Positions 16,633-25,503 are shown, counted from the stretch's first letter. The stretch is DNA of 64,000 bases from Labrys sedimenti (GCF_034424805.1 NZ_JAXOUF010000011.1:90635-154634); one strand, 5' to 3'. The notes: generated from the sequence alone by a model not told the origin. Translations and numbers: made by a program.

Positions 16633-18560
16633 CAGGCCCGCTTGGCGCCGGTCACGACATCGCGCCCGAGCACCGACAGAACCTTGGTGACGATGCCGGC
16701 GGCATCGAGCCCGGCCTGGGCATACATCGCCTCCGGCTTGTCCTGGTCGAGGAAGATGTCGGGCAGCACCAGGGAGCGGAATTTCAGGCCGTTGTCGAAA
16801 GTGCCCGCCTCGGCGAGGCACTGGGCCACGAAACTGCCGAAGCCTCCTACGGAGCCTTCCTCGACGGTCAGCAGCACCTCGTGCTCGCGAGCGAGCCTGA
16901 GGACCAGTTCCTCGTCGAGCGGCTTGGCAAAGCGGGCATCCGCAACGGTCGCCGACAGGCCGAGCGCCGCCAGGTCCTCGGCAGCCTTCAGGCACTCGGC
17001 CAGGCGCGTGCCGAAGGAGAGCAAGGCGATGTTGCTGCCCTCGCGCAGGACGCGTCCCTTGCCGATCGGCAGGGGCACGCCAGCTTCGGGCATCTCGACG
17101 CCGACCCCCTCGCCGCGCGGGTAGCGGAAGGCGATCGGACCGCCGTCATAGGCGGCCGCGGTTGCGACCATATGCACCAGCTCGGCTTCGTCGGCGGCCG
17201 CCATCACCACCATGTTGGGCAGGCAGCCGAGAAAGGCGACGTCGAAGGAACCGGCGTGGGTGGCGCCATCCGCCCCGACGAGACCGGCTCGATCGATCGG
17301 GAAGCGCACGGGCAGGTTCTGGATGGCAACGTCGTGGACGACCTGATCGTAGCCGCGCTGCAAGAAGGTCGAATAGATGGCGCAGAACGGCTTGTAGCCT
17401 TCACTCGCCAAGCCCGCCGCGAAGGTGACGGCATGCTGCTCGGCGATGCCGACATCGTAAAGCCGTTGCGGGAAGGCCTGCTCGAACAGGTCCAGCCCGG
17501 TGCCGGACGGCATGGCCGCCGTGATCGCCACCACCTTGTCGTCCTTGCGGGCTTCCTTGATCAGGCTTTCGGCGAAGATGCGGGTATAGGAAGGCGCATT
17601 GGCCTTGGCCTTCACCTGCGCGCCGGTGATGACATCGAACTTCACCACGCCGTGATATTTATCGGGCGCGTTCTCGGCCGGGCCGTAGCCCTTGCCCTTC
17701 TGGGTGACGACATGGATGAGCACAGGCCCATCGGCCTGGTCACGCACATTCTTGAGCACCGGCAGGAGGTGGTCGAGATTATGCCCGTCGATCGGGCCGA
17801 TATAGTAGAAACCGAGCTCCTCGAACAGCGTGCCGCCGGTCCAGAAACCGCGGGCATATTCCTCGGTTCGCTTGGCCTTGTCGTAGAAGAATTTCGGCAG
17901 CTTCTTGGCCAGCATCTTGCCGAAATCGCGCAAATTCTTGTAGGTGCCGCCGGAAACCAGCCGGGCCAGATAGGCCGACATCGCGCCCACGGGCGGAGCG
18001 ATCGACATGTCGTTGTCGTTGAGGATGACGACGAGGCGCGAGCCGAGAGCCCCGGCATTGTTCATCGCCTCATAGGCCATGCCGGCCGACATCGAGCCGT
18101 CGCCGATCACGCAGATCACGTTGTTGTCGCGGCCGTCGAGATCGCGCGCCGCCGCCATGCCGAGGCCGGCCGAGATCGAGGTCGAGGAATGCGCGGCGCC
18201 GAATGGGTCGTATTCGCTCTCGCTCCGCTTGGTGAAACCGCTGAGGCCATCCGGCTGGCGCAGGGTGCGGATGCGGTCGCGCCGCCCGGTGAGGATCTTG
18301 TGCGGATAGGCCTGGTGGCCGACATCCCAGATCAGCCGATCGTCCGGGGTATTGAACACCGCATGAATGGCCACGGTGAGCTCGACCACGCCGAGGCCGG
18401 CACCGAGATGGCCGCCCGTCACCGAAACGGCGTCAATGGTCTCCCGCCGCAGTTCGTCGGCCACCTGCTGGAGCTTGTCCTCGGGCAGGCGGCGCAGATC
18501 GGCCGGCAGATGGATAGTGTCGAGCAGCGGGGTTGCGGAGGTGTTTGCCAAATTGTTCAC
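16632..18560 (-). CDS. dxs: 1-deoxy-D-xylulose-5-phosphate synthase
   Basis: A 642-residue thiamine diphosphate enzyme that condenses pyruvate and glyceraldehyde 3-phosphate, the first and controlling step of the MEP isoprenoid pathway. The ThDP motif GDGSMSAGMAYEAMN starts near residue 152, with the N-terminal 'GGHLGAGLGVVELTVAIH' near 48. The transketolase pyrimidine-binding and C-terminal domains are complete and the length is normal. The start is a GTG at 18560 with no strong Shine-Dalgarno. It lies 126 bases after xseB, with a truncated R1 repeat in the gap, and overlaps tlyA. Confidence 0.95.
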   Translation of the reverse strand: MNNLANTSATPLLDTIHLPADLRRLPEDKLQQVADELRRETIDAVSVTGGHLGAGLGVVELTVAIHAVFNTPDDRLIWDVGHQAYPHKILTGRRDRIRTLRQPDGLSGFTKRSESEYDPFGAAHSSTSISAGLGMAAARDLDGRDNNVICVIGDGSMSAGMAYEAMNNAGALGSRLVVILNDNDMSIAPPVGAMSAYLARLVSGGTYKNLRDFGKMLAKKLPKFFYDKAKRTEEYARGFWTGGTLFEELGFYYIGPIDGHNLDHLLPVLKNVRDQADGPVLIHVVTQKGKGYGPAENAPDKYHGVVKFDVITGAQVKAKANAPSYTRIFAESLIKEARKDDKVVAITAAMPSGTGLDLFEQAFPQRLYDVGIAEQHAVTFAAGLASEGYKPFCAIYSTFLQRGYDQVVHDVAIQNLPVRFPIDRAGLVGADGATHAGSFDVAFLGCLPNMVVMAAADEAELVHMVATAAAYDGGPIAFRYPRGEGVGVEMPEAGVPLPIGKGRVLREGSNIALLSFGTRLAECLKAAEDLAALGLSATVADARFAKPLDEELVLRLAREHEVLLTVEEGSVGGFGSFVAQCLAEAGTFDNGLKFRSLVLPDIFLDQDKPEAMYAQAGLDAAGIVTKVLSVLGRDVVTGAKRA

Positions 18561-18570
18561 CCGGGGAGAC

Positions 18571-18642
18571 TAGAGCAAAGCACGCATAAGTGGAAACATC
18601 ATTTTGCTCTAACTCTTTGTTCCGACGCGCCTTTGTGATGAC
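18571..18642 (+). repeat. Truncated R1 repeat copy
   Basis: The left two thirds of R1 (TAGAGCAAAGCACGCATAAG, then TTTTGCTCTAACTCTTTGTT and CGACGCGCCTTTGTGAT) without the usual right hairpin. It sits in the xseB-dxs gap, 11 bases upstream of the dxs start codon. Confidence 0.7.
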
Positions 18643-18686
18643 GGCCGTTCTGGTGGAGCGCTGGGCGCCTTCGAGGCTGTCGAATA

Positions 18687-18935
18687 TCAGGCTTCAGGGA
18701 GAGGCTCGAGCCCGGCGGGCTTGCCCTCGGCATCGAGCCGGATCTTGTCGACCTTGGCCTCCGCGACCTTCAAAAGCTTGTCGCAATGAGCCTTGAGCTG
18801 CTCGCCACGCGCGAACAGCGTGATCGATTCCTCCAGCGGCACATTGCCGCCTTCGAGGCTGCGCACGATTTGCTCGAGCTCGGCAAGCGCCTTCTCGAAG
18901 CTGAGCGTTGCGATGTCGGACGGCTTGTCGGCCAT
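18687..18935 (-). CDS. xseB: Exodeoxyribonuclease VII small subunit
   Basis: An 82-residue protein that forms a coiled-coil sheath on the XseA subunit of exonuclease VII, which degrades single-stranded DNA to oligonucleotides. The family core 'SFEKALAELEQIVRSLEGGN' starts near residue 11, followed by 'PLEESITLFARGEQLKAHC'. The start at 18935 (MADKPSD) has AGGTTG upstream; a longer frame to 18962 enters the R1 repeat. It is the first gene of the xseB-dxs-tlyA-methyltransferase block. No xseA is in the window. Confidence 0.92.
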   Translation of the reverse strand: MADKPSDIATLSFEKALAELEQIVRSLEGGNVPLEESITLFARGEQLKAHCDKLLKVAEAKVDKIRLDAEGKPAGLEPLPEA

Positions 18936-18954
18936 TATCAACCTGTCAGATCTC

Positions 18955-19058
18955 GAGAGCAAAACGCGTCTAGATGGAAACGCTTGTTTGCTCTAACTCT
19001 TTGGTTCGACGCGTCTTTGCGATTCTGGGCGACTCCGCCAAATCGCAAAACGCTCTCG
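18955..19058 (+). repeat. R1 repeat copy
   Basis: Full-length R1 starting GAGAGCAAAACGCGTCTAGA and ending AATCGCAAAACGCTCTCG, with the same central TTGCTCTAACTCTTTGGTTC as the 5164 copy. It lies between the divergent xseB and rhomboid genes, 20 bases upstream of the xseB start. Confidence 0.8.
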
Positions 19059-19190
19059 ATTTCCCCCTCTATAGCGCCGAACCTTGCCGCATTGAAAGAA
19101 AAAGCCATGCAAGCCGCATGACCCAACCGTGCATAAGGCGCGGGAAAGCGACAGGTTGCGGCTCAGGCGCGCTTCCGGCAAAAGCGGCCC

Positions 19191-20729
19191 ATGGATTTGC
19201 AGACCTTCCTCGCGCTCTCCGCCGGTTCCCTGTCCGCCGTGGCCATCGCCCAGGTGTTCGTCACCCGGACCTACCGCTTTCCAGGCATCGCGATCTATCT
19301 TATGGGGCACGCGGTCGTGATCGCCGTCGCAGTCGCCGGATACAGGTTTCTGCCTGACTATTACGGTTTCCTGGCGGCTCTCGCCTTGCTGGCGATCATT
19401 GCGCCGGGACCCTTGCTGAACCGGGCCAATCGCGAATTGCTGGCCGGCCGCAACGAACGCGCCGCCCTGCTCGCCCGCCTGGCCAGCCTTGTCCAGCCCA
19501 CCAGCCAAATCCGCTTCACGGCCAATCTGTTCAAGGCTCTTTCCGAATCGACGCGCGAGGAACGGATCGGGGCCCTCGAAGCGCTGCGCCAGACCGGCAA
19601 GCCGGATCAGGAAGTGATCCTCGACCTGCAATTGCTGCGGCAGCGCCAGAACTGGCAGGGCATCGTCGAATACCTTGCCCGAAACCCCGTGCCGGCAGGC
19701 GCAGATGCGGTCGCCTTCCCGATTCGGGCCCTCGGGGAGACCGGCCAGCTGGAAGCCATGGTGGCGACAGCCATGCGTTATCGCGGCCTGCTGGGCGCCG
19801 GGCAATTGTCGACCCTGATGCTCCTCGCCTTCTGCGGACGCGTCCAGGCCACGGATTCGATGCTGGCCTCGTTCCATGCCATGCCGGTCTCCGTGAAGGC
19901 CTTCTGGCAGGCGACCGCCCTCCAGGCGGCGGCACGGGGCGAACTCGCCGAGCCCCTGCTGCGCGGCTTCGCCTCCGCCTCGCTGACACCCGCCCAGCAT
20001 GAGGCGTTGATCGCTCGCCTGGACAAGCCGGCGAGCCAGGCCGAAGGCCAACTCTCGCCGCAGGCGACCGCCTTCCTCGACGATTTGGAGATGCATATCC
20101 GGCGCAACGCCCCCTTGCGCCGAACGGGCTGGCGCGCCGCCCCGGTGACCTATCTGCTGATCTTGGCCAATTGTGCCTTCTTCGGCGTCGAGCTGTGGCA
20201 TGGCGACACCACCGATGCCGAAAACCTGTTCCGGCTCGGAGGGTTATGGCCCGACGCGGTGGTCCGGGATCATGAATGGTGGCGCCTGCTCAGCGCCATG
20301 TTCCTGCATGCCGGCCCCGAACATCTGATCAGCAACATGATCGGGCTCTTCCTGCTCGGCCGCATGGTCGAGGCGACGGTCGGAAGCCTGCGCATGGGCC
20401 TCGTCTATCTGATCGGCGGCCTGGTCTCCATGGCCGGGGTGCTCGCCCTCACCGAAGCCGGCCTGACCCAGCCCGATGTCCTGGTCGGGGCTTCCGGCGC
20501 CATCTTCGCCCTGATCGGGGCCATCGCCCTGCGTCGCCTCTCCGACTTCCTGGCGACGCGCCATATCGCCGACCGGCACAATCTCAGCCTGATCGTCATC
20601 GTGCTGCTGATCCAGGCGGCGATCGACCTTTCACTGCCTCAGATCAGTTTCACCGCGCACGGCATCGGCTTCATCGCCGGCATTGCCCTGGCCTGGATCT
20701 TTGGCACGGCGCACGCCAGCAGGCGGTAG
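19191..20729 (+). CDS. Rhomboid family intramembrane serine protease
   Basis: A 512-residue membrane protein. Two hydrophobic segments at the N-terminus (residues about 1-25 and 32-72) are followed by a ~220-residue soluble helical region, then a rhomboid domain from about residue 310. The catalytic dyad is visible: Ser435 in GASGAIFALIGA and His490 in 'FTAHGIGFIAGIA'. The family 'MFLHAGPEHLISNM' loop is at about residue 367. The long inserted soluble domain is typical of one alphaproteobacterial rhomboid type; its role and the substrates are unknown. The ribosome binding site is weak. Confidence 0.85.
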   Translation: MDLQTFLALSAGSLSAVAIAQVFVTRTYRFPGIAIYLMGHAVVIAVAVAGYRFLPDYYGFLAALALLAIIAPGPLLNRANRELLAGRNERAALLARLASLVQPTSQIRFTANLFKALSESTREERIGALEALRQTGKPDQEVILDLQLLRQRQNWQGIVEYLARNPVPAGADAVAFPIRALGETGQLEAMVATAMRYRGLLGAGQLSTLMLLAFCGRVQATDSMLASFHAMPVSVKAFWQATALQAAARGELAEPLLRGFASASLTPAQHEALIARLDKPASQAEGQLSPQATAFLDDLEMHIRRNAPLRRTGWRAAPVTYLLILANCAFFGVELWHGDTTDAENLFRLGGLWPDAVVRDHEWWRLLSAMFLHAGPEHLISNMIGLFLLGRMVEATVGSLRMGLVYLIGGLVSMAGVLALTEAGLTQPDVLVGASGAIFALIGAIALRRLSDFLATRHIADRHNLSLIVIVLLIQAAIDLSLPQISFTAHGIGFIAGIALAWIFGTAHASRR

Positions 20730-20732
20730 AAT

Positions 20733-20809
20733 GGAGCGCGGACATCCTGTCCACTCCTGGAACTGCTGCGCCTGGATGAGAGAAAGAGCGGATTGGAAGT
20801 CCGCGCTCC
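20733..20809. terminator. Inverted repeat between convergent rhomboid and pyrC genes
   Basis: Arms GGAGCGCGGAC (20733-20743) and GTCCGCGCTCC (20799-20809) are perfect reverse complements around a 55-base loop. The position between two convergent stops suggests a shared terminator or a relic of a palindromic repeat. The loop is long and there is no U-tract, so intrinsic termination is uncertain. Confidence 0.4.
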
Positions 20810-20814
20810 CAGTC

Positions 20815-22140
20815 TCACGCCGTCCAGAAGCGTGCGGCCTCGCCACGCGAATGTTCGTCCAGCGAGCCCTCCCACATCACCCTCGCGCCGCGCACGATGG
20901 TGCCGACCGGCCAGCCGGTGACCTCGACGCCGTCATAGGGCGTCCAGCCGCATTTGGAGGCGATCCACTCGTTGCGGATGGTTTCCTTGCGCTTGAGGTC
21001 GACGATGGTGAGGTCGGCGTCATAGCCCACCGCGATGCGGCCCTTGCCGGCCATGCCGAAGATCCGGCACGGGCCATGGCTGGTCAGGTCGACGAAACGC
21101 TCCAGCGACAGCCGGCCCTGGTTCACGTGGTCGAGCATCACCGGCACCAGCGTCTGCACGCCGGTCATGCCGGAGGGCGAATCGGGATAGGACTTGGCCT
21201 TTTCCTCCAGCGTATGGGGCGCATGGTCCGAGCCGAGCACGTCGACGATGCCTTGGCGGATGCCCTGCCAGATGCCGTCGCGATGGCCGGCGTCGCGCAC
21301 CGGCGGGTTCATCTGCACCAGCGTGCCCAGCTTCTCATAGGCCTCCGGGCCGGCCAAAGTGAGATGGTGGGGCGTGGCCTCGCAGGTCACCAGGCGCTTA
21401 TGCGCGCCGAGGAAAGGAATCTCGTCCGCCGTCGAGATATGCAGGACATGGATGGGCGCGCCGGTCTCCTCGGCGATGGCGACGAGCCGCCGCGTGCAGT
21501 TGAGCGCGGCCTCGACATCGCGCCAGACCGGATGGGAGGAGGCATCCCCCTCGACGCGCAGGTCACGCCTCTCGCGCAGGCGATATTCGTCCTCCGAATG
21601 GAAGGCGGCGCGCCGGCGCGTACGCTTGAGGATCTCGCGCACGCCCTCGTCGTCCTCGACCAGGAGCGAACCGGTGGAAGAGCCCATGAACACCTTGATG
21701 CCGGCTGCGCCCGGCAGGCGCTCCAGTTCCGCAACGTCAGGGGCATTCTCACGGGTGCCGCCAACCCAGAAGGCGAAGTCGCAATGCATGCGATGCGTGC
21801 CGCGGCGGACCTTGTCGGCCAAAGCCTCCGGCGAGGTGGTGAGCGGATCGGTGTTCGGCATTTCGAACACGGCGGTGACGCCGCCCATCACCGCCGCCCG
21901 CGAACCTGATTCGAGGTCTTCCTTGTGCGTCGGCCCCGGCTCACGGAAATGCACCTGGCTGTCGATCACGCCCGGCAGGATGGTGAGTCCCGTGCAATCG
22001 ATCACCTCGCCGGCGCTGGCCTGCGACAGATCGCCCAGCGCCGCTATGCGCCCGTCCTTCACCCCGACGTCGCCGCCATGCCGGCCGTCCTGGTTGACGA
22101 TTTCGCCATTGCGGAAGATGCGGTCGAAGGTCTGGTGCAT
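20815..22140 (-). CDS. pyrC: Dihydroorotase (class I, Rhizobiales type)
   Basis: A 441-residue amidohydrolase assigned to pyrimidine synthesis (carbamoyl-aspartate to dihydroorotate). Metal-site elements visible are 'VHFREPGPTHKEDLESGSRA' (about residue 63), the candidate carboxylated Lys in GIKVFMGSSTG, 'AAFHSEDEYRLRER', 'HVLHIST' and DVLGSDHAPHTLEEKAK. The usual DxHxH start of this site reads DSQVH here, so the first histidine is a glutamine. As I recall the same change occurs in other Rhizobiales proteins annotated PyrC, so it is probably a lineage trait. Divergent from ygfZ. Confidence 0.82.
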   Translation of the reverse strand: MHQTFDRIFRNGEIVNQDGRHGGDVGVKDGRIAALGDLSQASAGEVIDCTGLTILPGVIDSQVHFREPGPTHKEDLESGSRAAVMGGVTAVFEMPNTDPLTTSPEALADKVRRGTHRMHCDFAFWVGGTRENAPDVAELERLPGAAGIKVFMGSSTGSLLVEDDEGVREILKRTRRRAAFHSEDEYRLRERRDLRVEGDASSHPVWRDVEAALNCTRRLVAIAEETGAPIHVLHISTADEIPFLGAHKRLVTCEATPHHLTLAGPEAYEKLGTLVQMNPPVRDAGHRDGIWQGIRQGIVDVLGSDHAPHTLEEKAKSYPDSPSGMTGVQTLVPVMLDHVNQGRLSLERFVDLTSHGPCRIFGMAGKGRIAVGYDADLTIVDLKRKETIRNEWIASKCGWTPYDGVEVTGWPVGTIVRGARVMWEGSLDEHSRGEAARFWTA

Positions 22141-22279
22141 GGCGCTCTCCTCGATGACGAAGCTGAAACCCTGCGCTTTTCTCCCAGAGAGCGCCAGCTT
22201 TCAACCGCCAATCCGTCGCCTCTTCACGCCGCGCACAGGGATTGCCATATAGGAGAGGCTGAAACGGGACTGCCTTGCC

Positions 22280-23125
22280 ATGATCTATCTGCCCGACCGC
22301 GCCGTGCTACGCCTCAGCGGAGAGGATGCGCGATCCTGGTTCGCCAATCTCGTCACCTGCGACATCGCCCATCTCGAGCCCGGCCAGGGACGATGGGGAG
22401 CCTTGCTCACGCCGCAGGGCAAGATCTTGTTCGATTTCCTGGCGACGATCGGCCAGGACGGGCTCTATCTCGATACGGATGCCGCGCTGGCGGCGGACTT
22501 TGCCAAGCGGCTCGGTTTCTATCGGCTGCGCGCCAAGGTCTCGGTCGAGATCCTGTCACCGGCCTGGAGCGTCTACGCCGCCTTGCCTCCCGAAAGTGTC
22601 GATATCGAAGGCGCACTCGCCTTCCCGGATCCCAGGCGCCTCGAACTCGGGCTCCGTATCCTCGCGCCTGTCGCCGCCATGGCGGGCGATACGGCCTCTG
22701 CCTATCACCACCGCCGCATCGAGCTCGGCATTCCTGAAGGCGGCAAGGATTTTCGTTTCGGCGATGCCTTTCCCCATGAAGTGCTGATGGACATGCTCGC
22801 CGGGGTCGACTTCAAGAAGGGCTGCTTCGTTGGCCAGGAAGTCGTCAGCCGCATGCAGCATCGCGGTACCGCGCGCACCCGCATCGTACCGGTAACGGCC
22901 AGCGCCCCGCTGCCGGCCGCCGGCACCGAAATCCGCATCGGCGACCGGCCTGCAGGCACGCTCGGCTCCTCAACCGGCATCAGAGGGCTGGCTCTGCTTC
23001 GGCTCGACCGGGTGGAAGAGGGGCTGGCTGCCGGTGAAGCCCTGGCGGCCGAGGGCCTTGCCCTGGCGCTCGACAAGCCATCCTGGTGGATCGGGCCGAG
23101 CGAGGCGCACAAGGCGACGGCCTGA
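22280..23125 (+). CDS. ygfZ: Folate-binding protein YgfZ (CAF17-like)
   Basis: A 281-residue GcvT-like protein that helps assemble or repair certain [4Fe-4S] proteins in a folate-dependent way. The family signature is intact: KGCFVGQEVVSRMQHRG at about residues 181-197. The N-terminal 'LSGEDARSWFANLVTCDI' is the conserved first block. It lies divergent from pyrC. In related genomes ygfZ is commonly near tag, HD-domain and tyrosine-phosphatase genes, which here come about 3.5 kb later, after an ECF41 module and two other genes. Confidence 0.9.
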   Translation: MIYLPDRAVLRLSGEDARSWFANLVTCDIAHLEPGQGRWGALLTPQGKILFDFLATIGQDGLYLDTDAALAADFAKRLGFYRLRAKVSVEILSPAWSVYAALPPESVDIEGALAFPDPRRLELGLRILAPVAAMAGDTASAYHHRRIELGIPEGGKDFRFGDAFPHEVLMDMLAGVDFKKGCFVGQEVVSRMQHRGTARTRIVPVTASAPLPAAGTEIRIGDRPAGTLGSSTGIRGLALLRLDRVEEGLAAGEALAAEGLALALDKPSWWIGPSEAHKATA

Positions 23126-23139
23126 GCCTGGCACCCGCC

Positions 23140-23733
23140 TCAACCGGGATTGCAACCCCGCACGAATTGCAGGGTCGTCTCGGCAACGCGCCGGCCAAGA
23201 TGCCGTGCGGTGGCGAGGTCCGCTTCGGGCGGTGCCACCTCCGGCCCCTCATCGGTGTTGGACTGGGCGGCAGCGCCGAGGAAGAAGCCGAACCGATTGA
23301 GGTCGCTTTCCCTGCCCGTCGAGGAGCAGTTGCCCGGCGGCAGGGCCAGATTGACCCAATGCATGCCGTGCTGGGCGGCAAACAGGGCCATCTGCATCAG
23401 GGTTGCGAGCTTGTCGCCCGACCGTGAGCCCGAATTGGTGAAACCCGCCGCGATCTTGTTCTTCCAGCCGAGGCCTTTCGACATCACCGCATTCGAACTG
23501 GCTTCCTGAAAGGCCTTGAACACGGCGGATGGCCCGCCGACATAGGTGGGCGCCCCGAAGATGATCGCCTCGACCAATGCCAGCCTGTGCCAATGCTCCG
23601 GCGCTTCCTGCGCCGTCAGCAGCAGCGTGGTGACGTCGGGCAGCTGTGTCGCCCCCTGTTCGACGGCGAGCGCCTGGCGGGCGGTATGGCCGTAGCCGCT
23701 GTGATAGACGATGGCAATGGTGGCTTTTGTCAC
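23140..23733 (-). CDS. Flavodoxin-fold NAD(P)H-dependent oxidoreductase (WrbA-like)
   Basis: A 197-residue flavoprotein. The phosphate-binding loop 'IAIVYHSGYGHTARQA' is at the N-terminus, 'IIFGAPTYVGGPSAVFKAFQ' (about residues 62-81) is the FMN ring-binding block, and 'KIAAGFTNSGSRSGDKLATL' follows. The start is GTG at 23733, whose GTGA overlaps the stop of the ECF41 sigma gene, so expression is tied to it. It is probably the target effector of that sigma factor, perhaps a quinone or redox-stress reductase. Confidence 0.82.
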   Translation of the reverse strand: MTKATIAIVYHSGYGHTARQALAVEQGATQLPDVTTLLLTAQEAPEHWHRLALVEAIIFGAPTYVGGPSAVFKAFQEASSNAVMSKGLGWKNKIAAGFTNSGSRSGDKLATLMQMALFAAQHGMHWVNLALPPGNCSSTGRESDLNRFGFFLGAAAQSNTDEGPEVAPPEADLATARHLGRRVAETTLQFVRGCNPG

Positions 23734-24638
23734 TGGCGGGTCCCTTTCGATGCAGGCCGGATCTGGTTCGCGGCGGTGCGGTCGATCACGAGGTGACCGA
23801 GTTTTTCCGGATTGCGACAGACATAGACCGCAGCAATCCGATCTCCCCGGACATCCAAGGCCGTGGTCTGGAGTTCGCATCCCCGTTCGAGCGTGACGAA
23901 CCCCGGCAAGCCATTGACACTGGCATAGCGCAGGAGTTGCGACATCTGGGCGGAGAACAGCCTTGCCAAGGCAGCCATCAGCTTCAATGCGGCTTCGATG
24001 CCCATGATCGGGTGCGGAGGAGCGGCAACCTTGCCGCCTCCATCCGCCTGGATCATCACATCCCGAGCGAGCAGGGCTCGAAGCCCGTCGATGTCGCCGG
24101 TGCGCGAGGCGGTGAAGAAAGCGGCAGCAATTTCCTGCCCCCTGGTACCCTGCGGAGGAAGCCGAGGCCTTTCCGCCCGGATACGAAGGCGGGCTCGCCG
24201 CGCCATCTGCCGGCAGGCCGCGGCATCCCGGCCGATCGTCAGCGCAATCTCGTCAAAGGCGACCCCAAAGACGTCATGCAGCAGGAATGCGGCTCGCTCG
24301 GATGGGGACAAGCGTTCCAGCACCAGCAGAAGCGGCAAGATGATGTCCTCAGAGGGCTCCTCCTGGAGCAGGGGCTCCGGCAGCCAGGAGCCGACATAGG
24401 CCTCCCGCCGTGCCCGCGCCGATTTCAGCTCGTCCAGGCACAGGCGGGTCACCACCTGCCTGAGATACGCTTCAGGCTCCCGGACGAGGCTGCGATCAGC
24501 CTGCAGCCAGCGAATGAACGCGTCCTGGAGGACATCCTCGGCATCCGCGATCGAACCGAGCATCTTGTAGGCCAGGCCCTTGAGACGAGGCCGGAATGCG
24601 TTGAACAGGTCGGTGTCCTGAATGGGCAGGTCGAGCAC
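23730..24638 (-). CDS. ECF41-type RNA polymerase sigma factor with SnoaL-like C-terminal domain
   Basis: A 302-residue sigma factor. Sigma2 (residues about 8-75, 'FRPRLKGLAYKMLGSIADAE') and sigma4 (about 105-160) are followed by a ~130-residue SnoaL/NTF2-like domain. Three ECF41 marks are present: WLPEP in the linker (about residue 85), DGGGK in the C-terminal domain (about 200) and 'NPEKLGHL' near the end. In this group the C-terminal extension acts as a built-in regulator instead of an anti-sigma factor. The start is GTG at 24638 with GGAGAGG upstream. The partner gene is an oxidoreductase, as is usual for ECF41 loci. Confidence 0.88.
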   Translation of the reverse strand: MLDLPIQDTDLFNAFRPRLKGLAYKMLGSIADAEDVLQDAFIRWLQADRSLVREPEAYLRQVVTRLCLDELKSARARREAYVGSWLPEPLLQEEPSEDIILPLLLVLERLSPSERAAFLLHDVFGVAFDEIALTIGRDAAACRQMARRARLRIRAERPRLPPQGTRGQEIAAAFFTASRTGDIDGLRALLARDVMIQADGGGKVAAPPHPIMGIEAALKLMAALARLFSAQMSQLLRYASVNGLPGFVTLERGCELQTTALDVRGDRIAAVYVCRNPEKLGHLVIDRTAANQIRPASKGTRQ

Positions 24639-24672
24639 ACCATCCTCTCCCGTTTGATCATCCTGCCCTCAA

Positions 24673-24700
24673 GACGAGATGGCGACCCAGGAATGTGACT
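24673..24700 (-). promoter_or_regulatory. Candidate ECF41 self-promoter
   Basis: On the minus strand AGTCACA (24700-24694) is followed after 17 bases by CGTC (24676-24673), and the sigma gene's GTG is 35 bases further on. ECF41 promoters are known to have the form TGTCACA, 16-18 bases, CGTC. The match is six of seven in the upstream element and complete in the downstream element, with the right spacing and direction. Autoregulation is an inference. Confidence 0.6.
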
Positions 24701-24912
24701 CCCGCCCAAACTAAATCTCGGCCGGCACCGTATTCCCACGCCGCCAGGCGGTCTTCCCCAACCCCCTGCTCTGCCCGTCTTGCTCCCATGGTGATTCCGG
24801 GCAATGCTGAGAAAGTAGTTTCATACCCGCCCGAGCGCGGGACTCTTCGTGAGTATGCCGGGCGTCGTGGTTGCAATGGCATGCTGCCGCCCTCAAGCGC
24901 GAGGATGCCTCC

Positions 24913-25503
24913 GTGAACCAGCCCCACGCCTTCGACCCCACCGTCCTCAGCCATGTCCGCACGGTGATCAGCATCATCGTCGGTCTCAGCATGGGGCGAC
25001 TGCTCACCGGCCTTGCCCGCTTCGTCCAGCATCCGCGCCAGCACAAGATCTATAGCGTCCACCTGGCGTGGACCTTCTTCATGCTGCTGCACGTCATCTC
25101 GTTCTGGTGGTGGGAATTCCATCTGGTCAATGTGCAGTGGACCTTCCCGCTCTATGGCTTCGTCGCCTTCTATGCGAGCGTGTTCTTCTTCATGTGCACG
25201 ATGCTCTTTCCGGACACCATGTATGAATACAAGGGTTTCGAGGACTATTTCATGTCGCGCCGGAAATGGTTCTTCGGCATCCTGATCGGCACCTTCTTTC
25301 TCGACATCATCGACACCCTCATCAAGGGCGGCGACTATGTCCAATCGCTCGGCCCGGAATATTGGGTGCGCATCGCCTTCTTCGTCGTCACCAGTGCGGC
25401 TGCGATCATCGTCTCGAACCAGCGCTTCCAGCTCGCCTTCGCCATCATCGCGCTGGTCGCCGAGATCGGCTGGGCCCTCGGCCTCTACGACACGCTGACC
25501 TGA
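24913..25503 (+). CDS. Multi-pass membrane protein of unknown function
   Basis: A 196-residue hydrophobic protein with about five or six membrane segments, for example 'VISIIVGLSMGRLLTGLA' (about 14-31), 'WTFFMLLHVISFWWWEF', 'LYGFVAFYASVFFFMCTMLF', 'WFFGILIGTFFLDIIDTL' and two near the C-terminus. I recognise no transport or enzyme motif. The start is taken at GTG 24913 (GAGG eight bases upstream), which matches where protein-like sequence begins. Its last 19 bases overlap the end of the convergent LLM flavoprotein gene. Confidence 0.65.
   Translation: MNQPHAFDPTVLSHVRTVISIIVGLSMGRLLTGLARFVQHPRQHKIYSVHLAWTFFMLLHVISFWWWEFHLVNVQWTFPLYGFVAFYASVFFFMCTMLFPDTMYEYKGFEDYFMSRRKWFFGILIGTFFLDIIDTLIKGGDYVQSLGPEYWVRIAFFVVTSAAAIIVSNQRFQLAFAIIALVAEIGWALGLYDTLT

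Noticed and set aside
16569..18638. 689-residue open frame on the plus strand
   Set aside because: It lies fully antisense to dxs, whose family motifs are clear.
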